A DNA stretch of 64,000 nucleotides from Hyphomonas sp. (lineage in GTDB: Bacteria > Pseudomonadota > Alphaproteobacteria > Caulobacterales > Hyphomonadaceae): the NCBI GenBank assembly GCA_020638455.1, contig JACKIK010000003.1, forward strand, positions 1 to 64,000, in the 5' to 3' direction. A model generated the notes under the pieces. The model was given only the letters and a program-made list of their open reading frames with translations, was not told where the DNA came from and searched no databases. Of this stretch, positions 15,971 to 25,264 are shown piece after piece; the first letter of the stretch is position 1; each line of letters begins with the position of its first letter. Made by a program: the position numbers and the translations under genes.

Positions 15971-17344
15971 CTACTCCGCTGCTGCGTCCTGAGGGGCTTC
16001 ATCTTCGGGCGGCAGGAGCTGCGCCTCGATATAGTGCCGGTCCGGCGAAAACACCTTGCGGACGGCAGCAATCGCCTCCTCATTGGTGATCGACTTCATG
16101 CGCTCGGGATAGCTCAGCACGTCTTCCACCGTGCCGCCAAGGGCCAGCGTCGATCCGAACACATTGGCCATGGTCGACTGGCTGTCGCGCGCATAGATCG
16201 CCGTGGCGGCCAGCTTGTTCCGCGCGCGGACGACTTCCTCATCCGTAAAGCCTTCGTCCAGCACTTTCTGGACCTGCGCCATCACGGCCGTTTCCAGATC
16301 GTCCATCGAAACGCCGGGCGCTGGGCTCGCCGACAGCACCGCCGGGCCCTCATCGTGCAGGTCCGTCCAGGCATAGGAGGAGGCATCGATGGCGAGTTTC
16401 TGCTGTTCCACGACCGACTGGTAGAGCCGGCTGGTCATGCCGCCGCCGAGGATTTCGAGGCCGACATCGAGCGCCAGCGCTTCGCGCGGCGTGCGGGTTT
16501 CGGATACGCCGTTGTAGTAGCGGCTCCAGGACGGCTGGCGGACCTTGGGGTCACGATAGATCATCGTCTCTGTCTGCGTGAGCAGCGGGACATTCTGCCA
16601 CTTGCGGTGATTATGCGCCGTGCCGGTGGGCTGGATCTTGCCGTAGGTCTCTTCCGCCAGCGTGCGGACTTCCTCCGGCGTCACATCGCCGGCAACGACC
16701 AGGATCGCGTTCTCCGGGCTGTAGTATTCATGATAGAAGGACCTGCCGTCTTCGGGGCTGAGCGCGGCAACCTCGTCCATCTTGCCGATGACCGTGATCT
16801 CATAGGGGTGGCCGGCCCACAGCTTCGACAGGACCTGTTCCTGCAGGATCACGCCGGGATTGTTGTCGATGCGCTGGCGACGCTCTTCCTTGACCACATC
16901 ACGCTCCGAAATGAAGGAGCCTTTCGGGTCGTCGTCGATGACGAGATTGACCATCCGGTCCGCCTCGAGGCCCATCATGGTGCCGAGCTGCTCCTTGGCG
17001 ACGCGCTCGAAATAGGCCGTGTAGTCCCAGCTCGTGAAGGCGTTGCTCTGCCCGCCATTGCGCGAGACGATCTCATCGAACTCGCCGGGGGCGAGCTTGT
17101 CGGTCTGCTGGAACATCACGTGTTCGAAGAGGTGCGCGATACCGCTCTTGCCGGCGACCTCGTCGGAGGAGCCGACCTTGTACCAGACCATGTGGGTCAC
17201 GACGGGCGCGCGGTGGTCGGGCACGACGACGACCTGCATGCCGTTGTCGAGGCTGAATGTCGTCGGCTTCCAGGCTTCTTCCGCCGAGACGGGAAGAGCG
17301 CACAGGGCAAGGGCCGCAAGCCCCCCCGTCAGGATCCGTTTCAT
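15971..17344 (-). CDS. M16 family zinc metallopeptidase, active subunit
   Basis: This 457-residue periplasmic or secreted protease has a signal peptide (cleavage likely after residue 21, VSAEEAW). The inverted zinc motif H71-LFE-H75 (GIAHLFEHVMF) has its distal glutamate in the EADRM/EERRQR region. The ATG at 17344 begins the signal peptide; upstream in-frame codons are unlike a leader. It is followed by the inactive M16 homologue, and preceded by bamF-lspA-ileS on the same strand. Probably degrades peptides or misfolded envelope proteins. Confidence 0.9.
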   Translation of the reverse strand: MKRILTGGLAALALCALPVSAEEAWKPTTFSLDNGMQVVVVPDHRAPVVTHMVWYKVGSSDEVAGKSGIAHLFEHVMFQQTDKLAPGEFDEIVSRNGGQSNAFTSWDYTAYFERVAKEQLGTMMGLEADRMVNLVIDDDPKGSFISERDVVKEERRQRIDNNPGVILQEQVLSKLWAGHPYEITVIGKMDEVAALSPEDGRSFYHEYYSPENAILVVAGDVTPEEVRTLAEETYGKIQPTGTAHNHRKWQNVPLLTQTETMIYRDPKVRQPSWSRYYNGVSETRTPREALALDVGLEILGGGMTSRLYQSVVEQQKLAIDASSYAWTDLHDEGPAVLSASPAPGVSMDDLETAVMAQVQKVLDEGFTDEEVVRARNKLAATAIYARDSQSTMANVFGSTLALGGTVEDVLSYPERMKSITNEEAIAAVRKVFSPDRHYIEAQLLPPEDEAPQDAAAE

Positions 17345-17391
17345 GGGCTTGCTCCCTTTGTCTGGGTGAGGCGTTTGCGGGTGCCGGGCGA

Positions 17392-17889
17392 TCACGTTCC
17401 CGGCAGTTTCAGGCTCGGTTTGGAGGTCGAGCTGCGCTCGATCGTGACTTCTTCGCTGCCCGTCGCATTGTCGCTGGCGGCCGATGCGGCGTCTTCCGCA
17501 TTGTCCTTGCGCCAGAACAGGATGCGGTCGGCGACGGTCTTCGATTTGCGGATCGCCTTGGTCTCGTCATAGTCGACTTCGACGCGGACGAGCGGAGAGA
17601 CGGCATTCGCGCCGGCGGCCGCAACGAGCGCCTTTTCGGACGCGCTGGCATCCGCTCCGACCGAGGTGCCGAACGCCGAGGCGTTCTCGGCGCGGGCGGC
17701 TTCGACTTCGGCCGGGACCGAGCCGCCGGGCTCCGGCGGGCGCAGGGAATAATCCGGCGGCACGGTCAGCGGTGCCTTGGTCACGACCCGGAATTCGTCC
17801 GGCGTGCGGGCGCCACCGCCCCCGGTCGAACAGGCGGCCGTCGCCAGACAGGCGGCGCCAAGGGCCAGAATGGAAATCTGTGTCTTCAT
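17392..17889 (-). CDS. bamF: DUF3035/BamF-type outer-membrane assembly lipoprotein
   Basis: This 165-residue lipoprotein begins MKTQISILALGAACLATAAC. Directly after the lipobox it carries the family signature TPDEFRVVTKAPLTVPPDYSLRPPEPG, split here at residues 30-56. This matches DUF3035, described as the BamF subunit of the beta-barrel assembly machinery in Caulobacter-type alphaproteobacteria. The rest is low-complexity and charged. It lies 21 bp downstream of lspA, whose product would process its signal peptide, and 47 bp upstream of the M16 pair. Confidence 0.8.
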   Translation of the reverse strand: MKTQISILALGAACLATAACSTGGGGARTPDEFRVVTKAPLTVPPDYSLRPPEPGGSVPAEVEAARAENASAFGTSVGADASASEKALVAAAGANAVSPLVRVEVDYDETKAIRKSKTVADRILFWRKDNAEDAASAASDNATGSEEVTIERSSTSKPSLKLPGT

Positions 17890-17910
17890 AGGGCGTCCTC
17901 GCCTCTCAAT

Positions 17911-18441
17911 TTACTCTTGTCCTGGTGCAGGCTTAGCCCGCTTCCGGTCCGACAGTAAGAACTGATCGGCAAACAGCAAGACGGCACCGACACTGATAGC
18001 AGCATCGGCAACGTTGAACACCCAGGGGAAATGCAGGCTGCTGGCATCGATAAAGTCCACCACCGCGCCGAATCGCACCCGGTCGATGAGGTTGCCGAAA
18101 GCCCCGCCGACGACCATGGCCAGCGCCAGCTTCAGCAGCCAGCCCCGCGCGCGCAACAGCCAGTACAGGAAGCCGACCGCAATCGCGAGCATGATTCCGG
18201 CGAGCACCCAGCGCATCAGCCCCTCGGACTGGAACATGCCGTAGCTCATGCCCCGGTTCCACAACATGGTCAGGTTGAGGGGACCGGGCAGCTCGATGCG
18301 TCCGCAGGCGCGAAAATCGTGCAGGCAGCCCAACGCGTTGAAGCGCGGGTGGGCCAGGACCATGTGCTTGGTCACCTGGTCTGCAATCACGATGACCGGG
18401 ATAAGGGCCAGCGGCCAGACCTTGGTGGGTTTCAGACTCAT
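17911..18441 (-). CDS. lspA: Lipoprotein signal peptidase (signal peptidase II)
   Basis: This 176-residue inner-membrane aspartic protease has four hydrophobic spans. The catalytic motifs GNLIDR...VVDFID (aspartates around 120-132) and FNVADAAISVG (D146) are both intact. It removes signal peptides from prolipoproteins after lipidation, and many predicted lipoproteins occur in this window. It is preceded by ileS, 57 bp away, in the common ileS-lspA arrangement, and followed by the bamF-like lipoprotein gene. Confidence 0.93.
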   Translation of the reverse strand: MSLKPTKVWPLALIPVIVIADQVTKHMVLAHPRFNALGCLHDFRACGRIELPGPLNLTMLWNRGMSYGMFQSEGLMRWVLAGIMLAIAVGFLYWLLRARGWLLKLALAMVVGGAFGNLIDRVRFGAVVDFIDASSLHFPWVFNVADAAISVGAVLLFADQFLLSDRKRAKPAPGQE

Positions 18442-18498
18442 GCCGGCAGATTGCAGGTGAAACCCGCCAGATCAAGCGATTCCGTGCAGGTGGAGGCC

Positions 18499-21400
18499 CT
18501 ACCGGTGCGTCTTGTCCCAGGCTTTCACGGCCAGGGCGTCGCGGGGGGTAATGTCCGGGAAGGCCGGGTCAGCGCCTGCCGGATCGAAATACTTCCAGCT
18601 GCGCCGGCATTTGATGCCCTCGGCCTTCTCCGGATAGACGACCACGCCCGGCGTATCGTCCAGCGTGAAACCACCGCCCTTGCCTTCGGCCGTGTTCACC
18701 AGCGTCGCACCGGATGTGATGAAGATGTCCGCAGGGTCCTCGCCCTCGAACGCTTCGATCAGGTCTTCGTCCGCGATATGCACGACAGGCGCTGCCTCAA
18801 GCGAGGCGCCGATGCGCTTGTCGCGGCGCTCGACCTCCAGCGCGCCGGTGACCACGCGGCGGACCGTGAAGATCTTCGTCCAGCGCGCGGCCAGCTCGGG
18901 ATTCATCCAGCCATCCGGCGTTTCCGGGTAGAGGAGCAGGTGCACGGAGGCGGCCCTGTCCTTCAGGTGGCTTTCGAGGAAGGCTTCTTCCGTCGTGAAC
19001 GGCATTACCGGAGCCAGCCAGGTGAGCAGGCGTTCGAGCACGGCGGCCATGACCGTGCGCGCGGCGCGCCGACGCGTGCCGAACACGGCCGTCGCCTTGT
19101 CCCACGCCGCCATCGTGTCGAAGCGCGGGTCGCAGTAGAGGCTGTCCTTGCGGATGTCGAAATAGACGGCTGACAGGTCCACGCCCGCGAAATTGATAAG
19201 CAGGCTCATCACGCGCTTGAAATCGTAGACCGTGTAGGCCGCCTTCACCTGGGCATCCAGTTCAGCAAGGCGGTGCAGCACCCAGCGCTCGAGCCCCGGC
19301 ATCTCCGCCGGCGCGACGGCCTCAGCCTCCGTCCAGCCATCAAGGGCGCCCAGCAGATAGCGCACCGTATTGCGCAGCTTGCGATAAGTCTCGACCGAGC
19401 CCTTAATGATCTCGTCGGAGATGCGCAGGTCTTCCGTGAAGTCCGAACTCGCGGCCCAGATGCGCAGGATCTCGATACCGTACTGCTTCTGGATCTCTTC
19501 CGGTTCGATCGTGTTGCCGATCGACTTCGACATCTTCTTGCCGTCGGCGTCGACGATGAAGCCGTGCGTCAGCACCTGCTTGTACGGCGCAATGCCGCGC
19601 GTCGCGCAGCATTCCAGCAGCGAGGACTGGAACCAGCCACGGTGCTGGTCGGAACCTTCGAGGTAAAGGTCGGCCTGCCCGGTCGCATCGTCGATGATGC
19701 CGCGATGGCGCAACGAGAAAGCATGCGTGGTGCCGCTGTCGAACCAAACGTCAAGCACGTCGGTGACCTTCTCCCACTCTGCAGCGTCGATGCCGAAGGG
19801 GGAGAGGAAGTCTTCCGTGGACGTATCGAACCATGCCTCGACGCCGCCTTTTGTGATGGCGGCCTTGATGGCTTCGTTGAGGGCGTTCGCCGTCTCCTCC
19901 GGCAGCGCGGTCGTGTGCGGTTCGCCGGATTTGTTGACGAAGATGGTGATCGGCACACCCCAGTTGCGCTGGCGCGAGATCAGCCAGTCGGGGCGGCCCT
20001 CGACCATGGCCTGCAGGCGGTTGCGCCCAACCGCGGGGAAGAATTCGGTGTCTTCGATGGCCTTCAGTGCTTTCTCACGCAGCGTGCGTCCGTCGGGGCC
20101 GGGCTTGTCCATGGCGATGAACCATTGCGGCGTCGCACGGCGGATCACCGGCGCCTTGGAGCGCCAGGAATGGGCGTCGCGGATCGTCGTCAGGCCGCGT
20201 GCGAGCAAATTGCCGCTCTCGGCCAGCGCCTTGATGACTTCCGGGTTCGCCTTGCCCGGCTCGCCGCGCTTCTTGCCGGAGGTGACGACGATATCGAGGC
20301 CCGCAAAGCGCGGCACGTCCGGTGTGTAGCAGCCATCCGGATCGACGATCTGGCGGATTTCCTGCGTCGTGTGGCCGGTCTCGACCCAGACATTGAAGTC
20401 ATCCTCGCCATGCGCGGGCGCGGTGTGCACGAAGCCCGTACCGGCATCGTCGGTGACATGCTCGCCGGCGAGCAGAGGGATCTCATGATCGAAGAAGGCA
20501 TCTAGCTTATGCAGCGGGTGCGAGAGCTTCAACCAACGCAGATGCTGAACATCTTCGCATTGGAACAGTCTGCTAAATCGCCGGACTTTCGCTGCGTCCA
20601 TCACGGTCTCAGCGAGCGCATCAGCCAATACAAACATGTCGCCAGGATTTGCGTATGGAGCAAAGCCGAGTTCTTCTTCCGTTGCGACTTCTTCCACTTT
20701 GTACAGCGAGTAGTCGATATTCGGGTGGTAGCTCACAGCCTGGTTGGCAGGGATCGTCCACGGCGTTGTTGTCCAGATGACAATGGACGCGTTTGACAGC
20801 AATTCGCTCTCTTTGCGGCGCTGCTCAAGATCGCCCTTCGTATCCGGCTCGTATAGCGTCGTGTTGATCGGGCGGATCGGAAACTTCACCCAGATCACCG
20901 GCACTTTGCGGTCGTGGTATTCGACTTCCGCTTCGGCGAGGGCCGTGCGCTCCACCGGGCTCCACATGATCGGCTTGGCGCCGCGCACCAGGGTGCCCTG
21001 CATGGCGATCTTGAGGAATTCAGCGACGATCAGTGCCTCGCTTTCGGGCTTCATCGTCAGGTACGGGTCGTCCCACTCGCCCTCGATGCCGAGGCCGCGG
21101 AATTGCTTGGCCTGCACCTCCACCCATTTCTGGGCATAGGCGCGGCAGGCGGCGCGGAACTCGCCGGGCGGCACGTCGTCCTTCTTCTTGCCCTTGGCGC
21201 GGAACTCCTCCTCGACCTTCCATTCGATCGGCAGGCCATGGCAGTCCCAGCCCGGCAGGTAGGACGCATCGAAGCCGGCCATCTGGTGCGAGCGCACCAC
21301 GATGTCCTTCAGGATTTTCTGCATCGCCGTGCCGAGGTGGATCGGTCCGTTCGCATAGGGCGGGCCGTCGTGAAGGATCCACTGTTTCGCCCCGCGTGCC

Positions 21401-21555
21401 TTCGCATCGGCACGCAGGCGGTCGTACAGCTGAAGCTCGTCCCAACGCTTGATCCATTCGGGTTCACGCTTGGGCAGGCCGCCGCGCATGGGGAATTCGG
21501 TCGCGGGCAGGAACAGGGTGTCGCGATAATCTCGGTCGGTCAGGGAATCGGTCAT
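18499..21555 (-). CDS. ileS: Isoleucyl-tRNA synthetase
   Basis: This 1018-residue class Ia synthetase charges tRNA-Ile. It has the HIGH-region motif as PYANGPIHLGTAMQK, with HLGT replacing HIGH, and the intact KMSKS loop (KKMSKSIGN). The connective-peptide editing domain lies between them, and an anticodon-binding domain follows the catalytic core. The start MTDSLTDRDYRD at 21555 is preferred; an upstream in-frame ATG at 21603 adds 16 residues of unlikely sequence. It heads the conserved minus-strand ileS-lspA run. The 165-bp gap upstream contains short inverted repeats, including AGGTTAACCT at 21707-21716. Confidence 0.95.
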   Translation of the reverse strand: MTDSLTDRDYRDTLFLPATEFPMRGGLPKREPEWIKRWDELQLYDRLRADAKARGAKQWILHDGPPYANGPIHLGTAMQKILKDIVVRSHQMAGFDASYLPGWDCHGLPIEWKVEEEFRAKGKKKDDVPPGEFRAACRAYAQKWVEVQAKQFRGLGIEGEWDDPYLTMKPESEALIVAEFLKIAMQGTLVRGAKPIMWSPVERTALAEAEVEYHDRKVPVIWVKFPIRPINTTLYEPDTKGDLEQRRKESELLSNASIVIWTTTPWTIPANQAVSYHPNIDYSLYKVEEVATEEELGFAPYANPGDMFVLADALAETVMDAAKVRRFSRLFQCEDVQHLRWLKLSHPLHKLDAFFDHEIPLLAGEHVTDDAGTGFVHTAPAHGEDDFNVWVETGHTTQEIRQIVDPDGCYTPDVPRFAGLDIVVTSGKKRGEPGKANPEVIKALAESGNLLARGLTTIRDAHSWRSKAPVIRRATPQWFIAMDKPGPDGRTLREKALKAIEDTEFFPAVGRNRLQAMVEGRPDWLISRQRNWGVPITIFVNKSGEPHTTALPEETANALNEAIKAAITKGGVEAWFDTSTEDFLSPFGIDAAEWEKVTDVLDVWFDSGTTHAFSLRHRGIIDDATGQADLYLEGSDQHRGWFQSSLLECCATRGIAPYKQVLTHGFIVDADGKKMSKSIGNTIEPEEIQKQYGIEILRIWAASSDFTEDLRISDEIIKGSVETYRKLRNTVRYLLGALDGWTEAEAVAPAEMPGLERWVLHRLAELDAQVKAAYTVYDFKRVMSLLINFAGVDLSAVYFDIRKDSLYCDPRFDTMAAWDKATAVFGTRRRAARTVMAAVLERLLTWLAPVMPFTTEEAFLESHLKDRAASVHLLLYPETPDGWMNPELAARWTKIFTVRRVVTGALEVERRDKRIGASLEAAPVVHIADEDLIEAFEGEDPADIFITSGATLVNTAEGKGGGFTLDDTPGVVVYPEKAEGIKCRRSWKYFDPAGADPAFPDITPRDALAVKAWDKTHR

Positions 21556-21720
21556 GTGTCTTGGTCTGAACGGAATGAAGGTCGTATCGGGGCTCGAATG
21601 CAAGAATCCCGGCCTGGCCCAGACCCTTCGGAAGGGGTCAGCGCGCAGCCGGGCGGCTAATTCGAATGGAGAATATCCGTTCCATTGCCTGCGCCTTAAC
21701 AGGCAGAGGTTAACCTGTCA

Positions 21721-22242
21721 CTAGGGCGATGGCGGCGGCACAGACGGCCCGATAGACAGCCGGTCGGCGACGCGGGCGCAAAGCGCCTCGAACACGGCGG
21801 CGTTTTCCTTGAGGTTCGCCCAGGTTATCCCGTGGTCCAGGATCACGTAGCGGGACACATTCACCGTTTCGGGGTCTGACTTGTAGACCGAAACCGCGCT
21901 GAACGTCCGGTCGATGGCGGTCACGTCCTCCTCGGACATGTCGGAGCCGAAGGCGGCCATGAATTCGACGCCCCGGCAGTCCGTCGCCGACGCATCGGTA
22001 CAGACCGTGTAGATGCCGAGAGTCAGCCCGTCCGGCAGGCGGGCGAAGACGAAGGGCGCGCCGGAATCATTCTGCCCGGCGGCAAGGAAGGTCCCGTCCA
22101 TTTCGTCCACCAGCAGGCGCAGATCGTCCAGCCGCACGCTGGCGATCAGCATGTCGGGCGCACGCACCGGTGGCCCCTCCTGGGCAGCTGCGTGGGCGCT
22201 GGCCAGTGTCACCAATCCCGCTGCAAACAAGGTCCTGCGCAC
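21721..22242 (-). CDS. YbjN-like secreted protein, paralogue 1
   Basis: This secreted protein of 173 residues starts at a GTG (22242) preceded by GAGGGAAGAG. An ATG farther upstream at 22281 would add a non-hydrophobic arg-rich lead. The signal peptide (RRTLFAAGLVTLASAHAAAQ) is followed by a YbjN/DUF1790-like alpha-beta fold with DLRLLVDEMD and a paired-cysteine segment (YTVCTDASATDC). It is clearly related to the next gene upstream (22349-22879), sharing the SVRLDDL or SVNLEDL, RYVILD and NLK blocks. Both lie between ribF and ileS. Function not known. Confidence 0.65.
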   Translation of the reverse strand: MRRTLFAAGLVTLASAHAAAQEGPPVRAPDMLIASVRLDDLRLLVDEMDGTFLAAGQNDSGAPFVFARLPDGLTLGIYTVCTDASATDCRGVEFMAAFGSDMSEEDVTAIDRTFSAVSVYKSDPETVNVSRYVILDHGITWANLKENAAVFEALCARVADRLSIGPSVPPPSP

Positions 22243-22348
22243 GCTCTTCCCTCGCCGAATCCCGCATGCCTCCCGGGGCACGCGAGCGCCAGACTGGCAG
22301 CACTCCGTGGCAGTAATGTGTCAGGCGCTGCTTGCAGCGGGTCGCGCT

Positions 22349-22879
22349 CTAGTTGCCGGAATCGTCTGCCGGCGGCCAGATCACATCGGCAACCAGCGGA
22401 CCGAGTGCCAGCGCATTCTCAAGATTGATCTTGAGGTTTTCCATGCGCTGCCCGCCATCCAGAATGACGTAGCGCGTGACGCCGATCGTCGCGCCTTCCT
22501 CGTCCCACCAGGTGGAAACGGCGGCGTAGGTCAGGTTGGCCTCGTTGATCTTGTCGGTCGTGACGCTGTCATCGTCGTCATAGCGGACCTGCACCATGAA
22601 ACCGAGGCAGCCATCGGCGTAGTCCGTATCGCACGCCGTACCGATGAGGTGGAAGATCAGCCCGTCGGGCGTCGTCGCGCGCACCGAGGTCTCGCCGTAG
22701 CTTCCCGTTTCGGTGATCGTGTGCCCCTCGGCCACGGCAAGGGCCTTGAGGTCTTCGAGGTTCACGCTCCGGACGACGCGATCATTGTCTGCGAGCGAGG
22801 TGTCTGCAGTGAAATCTTCGGCAAGGGCCGGAAGCGAAACGGCGGCGGCAAGCGCCGTCATGGCGAGGAAAGCACGCAC
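22349..22879 (-). CDS. YbjN-like secreted protein, paralogue 2
   Basis: This protein of 176 residues has a GTG start at 22879 preceded by GGGAGATT; an ATG at 22906 would add MGDRKREIS. It begins with a signal peptide (RAFLAMTALAAAVSLPALAE) followed by a YbjN-like domain. The cysteine pair GTACDTDYADGC aligns with that of the neighbouring paralogue, and blocks such as RSVNLEDLKAL and TRYVILDGG are shared. A tandem duplication followed by divergence is the simplest reading. The pair separates ribF from ileS, two genes often adjacent in alphaproteobacteria. Confidence 0.65.
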   Translation of the reverse strand: MRAFLAMTALAAAVSLPALAEDFTADTSLADNDRVVRSVNLEDLKALAVAEGHTITETGSYGETSVRATTPDGLIFHLIGTACDTDYADGCLGFMVQVRYDDDDSVTTDKINEANLTYAAVSTWWDEEGATIGVTRYVILDGGQRMENLKINLENALALGPLVADVIWPPADDSGN

Positions 22880-22957
22880 GGAAATCTCCCTTTTCCTGTC
22901 CCCCATCTCCAGAATGAAGAGGTGTGGCGACGAAGGAAAGCCGGATTCTAAATATTT

Positions 22958-23881
22958 TTACAGGCTGGCGAGGCGATTCCGGGCGATTTCCGCATCCTGT
23001 TTCATCGCCGCAACGAGGTCGTCGAGCGTGTCGAATTTGAGTTCCGGCCGGAGGTAGGAGATCAGCTGGACTTCGATCCACTTGCCGTAGAGATCGCTGT
23101 CGAAGTCGAAAATATGCGTCTCGAGCAGCGGGTCGCGGACGCCCGTCGTCGGTGTGCGCCCGAAATTGGCGACACCGTCGTGCCAGGGGCCGTCCCGGTC
23201 GATCCGCGCGCGCACGGCGTAGACGCCATGCTTGGGATGGATCAGCTCCCCGAGGTGGATGTTGGCTGTGGGAAAGCCGAGCTTGCGGCCGTTACGCTCG
23301 CCGCCCTCAACAACGCCATCGGCGATCCACCAGTCACCGAGCAGCTCGGCGGCGGCTTCCGGTTCGCCTGCCATAAGCGCCTGCCGGATCGCCGTGGATG
23401 ATGCCTTGTCACCCAGCTTCTCGACCTTTTCGACGATGCTCACACCGAACCCCAGCGCCCGGCCGAGGCTGGCCAGCCGCTGGGCATGGCCCATCCGGCC
23501 GCGCCCGAAACGGAAATCGAATCCCACCGCGACGTGGCTGACCCCGAGGCCGTCCACCAGCACCTGCCGGACGAAAGCCTCGTCCGTCATTGCAGCCATC
23601 TCGCCGTTGAACGGGAGCTCAAAAACCGCTTCGGCCCCTGCCTCCAGGATCGCCGCATTGCGCCGCTCCGGCCGGAAAATGCGGAACGGCGGATCGGTAG
23701 GACGGAAATAGGCGCGCGGCGGCGGCTCGAACGTGGCGACGGAGAACTTGCCATGGCCGCCTTTGCGCGCCGCTTCGATCACCTCGCGGTGGCCGGCGTG
23801 CAGGCCGTCGAAATTCCCGAGCGCAACCGACGCGCCCCGTGCGCCGGCGGGCAGGCCCCGGTAGTCGGCATAGACCGCCAA
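22958..23881 (-). CDS. ribF: Bifunctional riboflavin kinase/FAD synthetase
   Basis: This 307-residue enzyme makes FMN and then FAD from riboflavin and ATP. The N-terminal nucleotidyltransferase domain has H28-A-G-H31 in LGNFDGLHAGHR. The C-terminal flavokinase domain contains GRKLGFPTANIHL and ends with the YLRPELKFDTLDDLV helix region. Its start directly follows the MaoC-family gene (23882), so the two are coupled. It belongs to the minus-strand run leading to ileS. Confidence 0.93.
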   Translation of the reverse strand: MAVYADYRGLPAGARGASVALGNFDGLHAGHREVIEAARKGGHGKFSVATFEPPPRAYFRPTDPPFRIFRPERRNAAILEAGAEAVFELPFNGEMAAMTDEAFVRQVLVDGLGVSHVAVGFDFRFGRGRMGHAQRLASLGRALGFGVSIVEKVEKLGDKASSTAIRQALMAGEPEAAAELLGDWWIADGVVEGGERNGRKLGFPTANIHLGELIHPKHGVYAVRARIDRDGPWHDGVANFGRTPTTGVRDPLLETHIFDFDSDLYGKWIEVQLISYLRPELKFDTLDDLVAAMKQDAEIARNRLASL

Positions 23882-24313
23882 TCAGCCCCCCCGGCGCGGC
23901 GCGACCACTTCGGCATCGCCCGTGATCACGCGCTTGCCATCCACGATGCACTCGATTTTCAGGACAACGCGGTTTCCGCGATCGATCTTCTCTGCGATCT
24001 CGGCACGCGCTGTCACGGTATCGCCGATATAGACCGGCCGGCGGAAACGCATGTTGAGGCCGACAAACACGGCGCCTGGGCCCGGCAGGTTGTTACCGAG
24101 GATGCCGGAGATGTAGCTGGCGGTGAGCGCGCCATGCGCAATGCGGCGCTCGAACATGGTCGTGGCGGCGTACTCATCGGACATGTGCAGGGGGTTGAAG
24201 TCTCCCGACACTTCCGCAAACCGCTGGATATCGTCTGCCGTGATCTCGTGCACGGTCTCGTGGGACATGCCGATCTCAAGGTCTTCATATTTGTAGCCGG
24301 TGAATTCCGTCAT
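23882..24313 (-). CDS. MaoC-like (R)-specific enoyl-CoA hydratase/dehydratase
   Basis: This protein of 143 residues has a single hot-dog domain with the hydratase motif ITADDIQRFAEVSGDFNPLH (residues 24-43), in which an aspartate and a histidine form the catalytic pair. A GALTASYISGILG segment continues the central helix. The family acts on enoyl-CoA in beta-oxidation, polyhydroxyalkanoate supply or related pathways. It abuts ribF and is followed upstream by the HAD hydrolase 58 bp away. Confidence 0.85.
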   Translation of the reverse strand: MTEFTGYKYEDLEIGMSHETVHEITADDIQRFAEVSGDFNPLHMSDEYAATTMFERRIAHGALTASYISGILGNNLPGPGAVFVGLNMRFRRPVYIGDTVTARAEIAEKIDRGNRVVLKIECIVDGKRVITGDAEVVAPRRGG

Positions 24314-24371
24314 CCGCGTGATACTCCGAATCCTGTCGCGGTGGTTTCGTTACACGTGCAGGCGCCCTGCG

Positions 24372-25232
24372 TCACCACCTTAAGCCTGTCATGGCGTAGG
24401 TGGCCTGCTCTGCATAGGAAGCGAGCAGATCGACGACCTCCGTCTCAAAATCCGCCCCGTGTTCCTTGAGACCGGTCCCGACATACAGGCTGTCGAAGCC
24501 CTGCCGGCTGGCGCCGCGCACATCGGTCGACGGACTGTCGCCGACGCACAGGATGCGGCCACGGGAGAGCGGCGCGCCCGCAAGCGCCTCGAGACGGGAA
24601 AGTGCCACATTGTAGATCGCCGCATGGGGCTTGCCGGGATAGATCACCTGCCCGCCCATCTCCTCATAGATTTCCGCAAGTGCGCCAGCGCACCAGATCA
24701 GCCGGTTTCCGACGCGCACCTGCTTGTCCGGATTCGCGCACAGCATCGGCAGGCCGCGTTCGATGCCGGGCATCAGCTCCTCGCGATAATCTTCCGGCGC
24801 GTCATTCGCCTGGTCGCGCAAGCCGATGCACAGCAGCAGATCGGCATGCTGTGGCCCGGTGAAATCAAGGCCGAGCCCCTGATACAGGTGCTTGTCGCGG
24901 TCCCAGCTGGAGTCGACCCCCATGCGCCAGATCTTCTGGTCGCGGCGGCGGGAAAGCTCCTCCCGGCACACATCGCCCGACGATACGCAGTCGTCGAACG
25001 CATCGGCGCGCACGCCCATGGGCTCGAAATAGGATACGACCTGGGCTTTCGGCACCGGCGCGTTTGTGATCAGGCAGACCCTGCCGCCGTCCTGACGGAA
25101 GCTGGCGAGAGCGTTGCAGGCCTCGTCAAAGGCCCGGCGCCCGTTGTGGATCACGCCCCAGACGTCGCAGAGGATGGCGTCATAGCGGCCGGCAATGTCG
25201 GAAAGTCCGTTCGGGAACTGAGGTGCTGTCAT
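24372..25232 (-). CDS. HAD-superfamily hydrolase, TIGR01459-like
   Basis: This 286-residue class IIA HAD phosphatase has motif I ILCDVWGVIHNG (nucleophile D23), a substrate cap, and a C-terminal motif VGDSPSTDVRGASRQGFDSL. The ATG at 25232 gives the family N-terminus MTAPQFPNGLSDIAGRYD; in-frame upstream codons read as unrelated sequence. The nearest family in alphaproteobacteria is the TIGR01459 group found beside ribF, as here. Natural substrate unknown, perhaps a sugar or nucleotide phosphate. Confidence 0.85.
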   Translation of the reverse strand: MTAPQFPNGLSDIAGRYDAILCDVWGVIHNGRRAFDEACNALASFRQDGGRVCLITNAPVPKAQVVSYFEPMGVRADAFDDCVSSGDVCREELSRRRDQKIWRMGVDSSWDRDKHLYQGLGLDFTGPQHADLLLCIGLRDQANDAPEDYREELMPGIERGLPMLCANPDKQVRVGNRLIWCAGALAEIYEEMGGQVIYPGKPHAAIYNVALSRLEALAGAPLSRGRILCVGDSPSTDVRGASRQGFDSLYVGTGLKEHGADFETEVVDLLASYAEQATYAMTGLRW

Positions 25233-25264
25233 GCGCGGCGAGGTAGGATGCCCCGCGCGGGCGG

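Noticed and set aside
14927..17572. Very long plus-strand open frame across both M16 peptidase genes
   Set aside because: It is antisense to two well-supported genes with recognisable motifs and has no domain of its own.
21556..21720. Possible T-box or other riboswitch before ileS
   Set aside because: Short hairpins exist, including GACCCCTT with AAGGGTC on the minus strand, but no T-box specifier or antiterminator features; such leaders are not usual in alphaproteobacteria.
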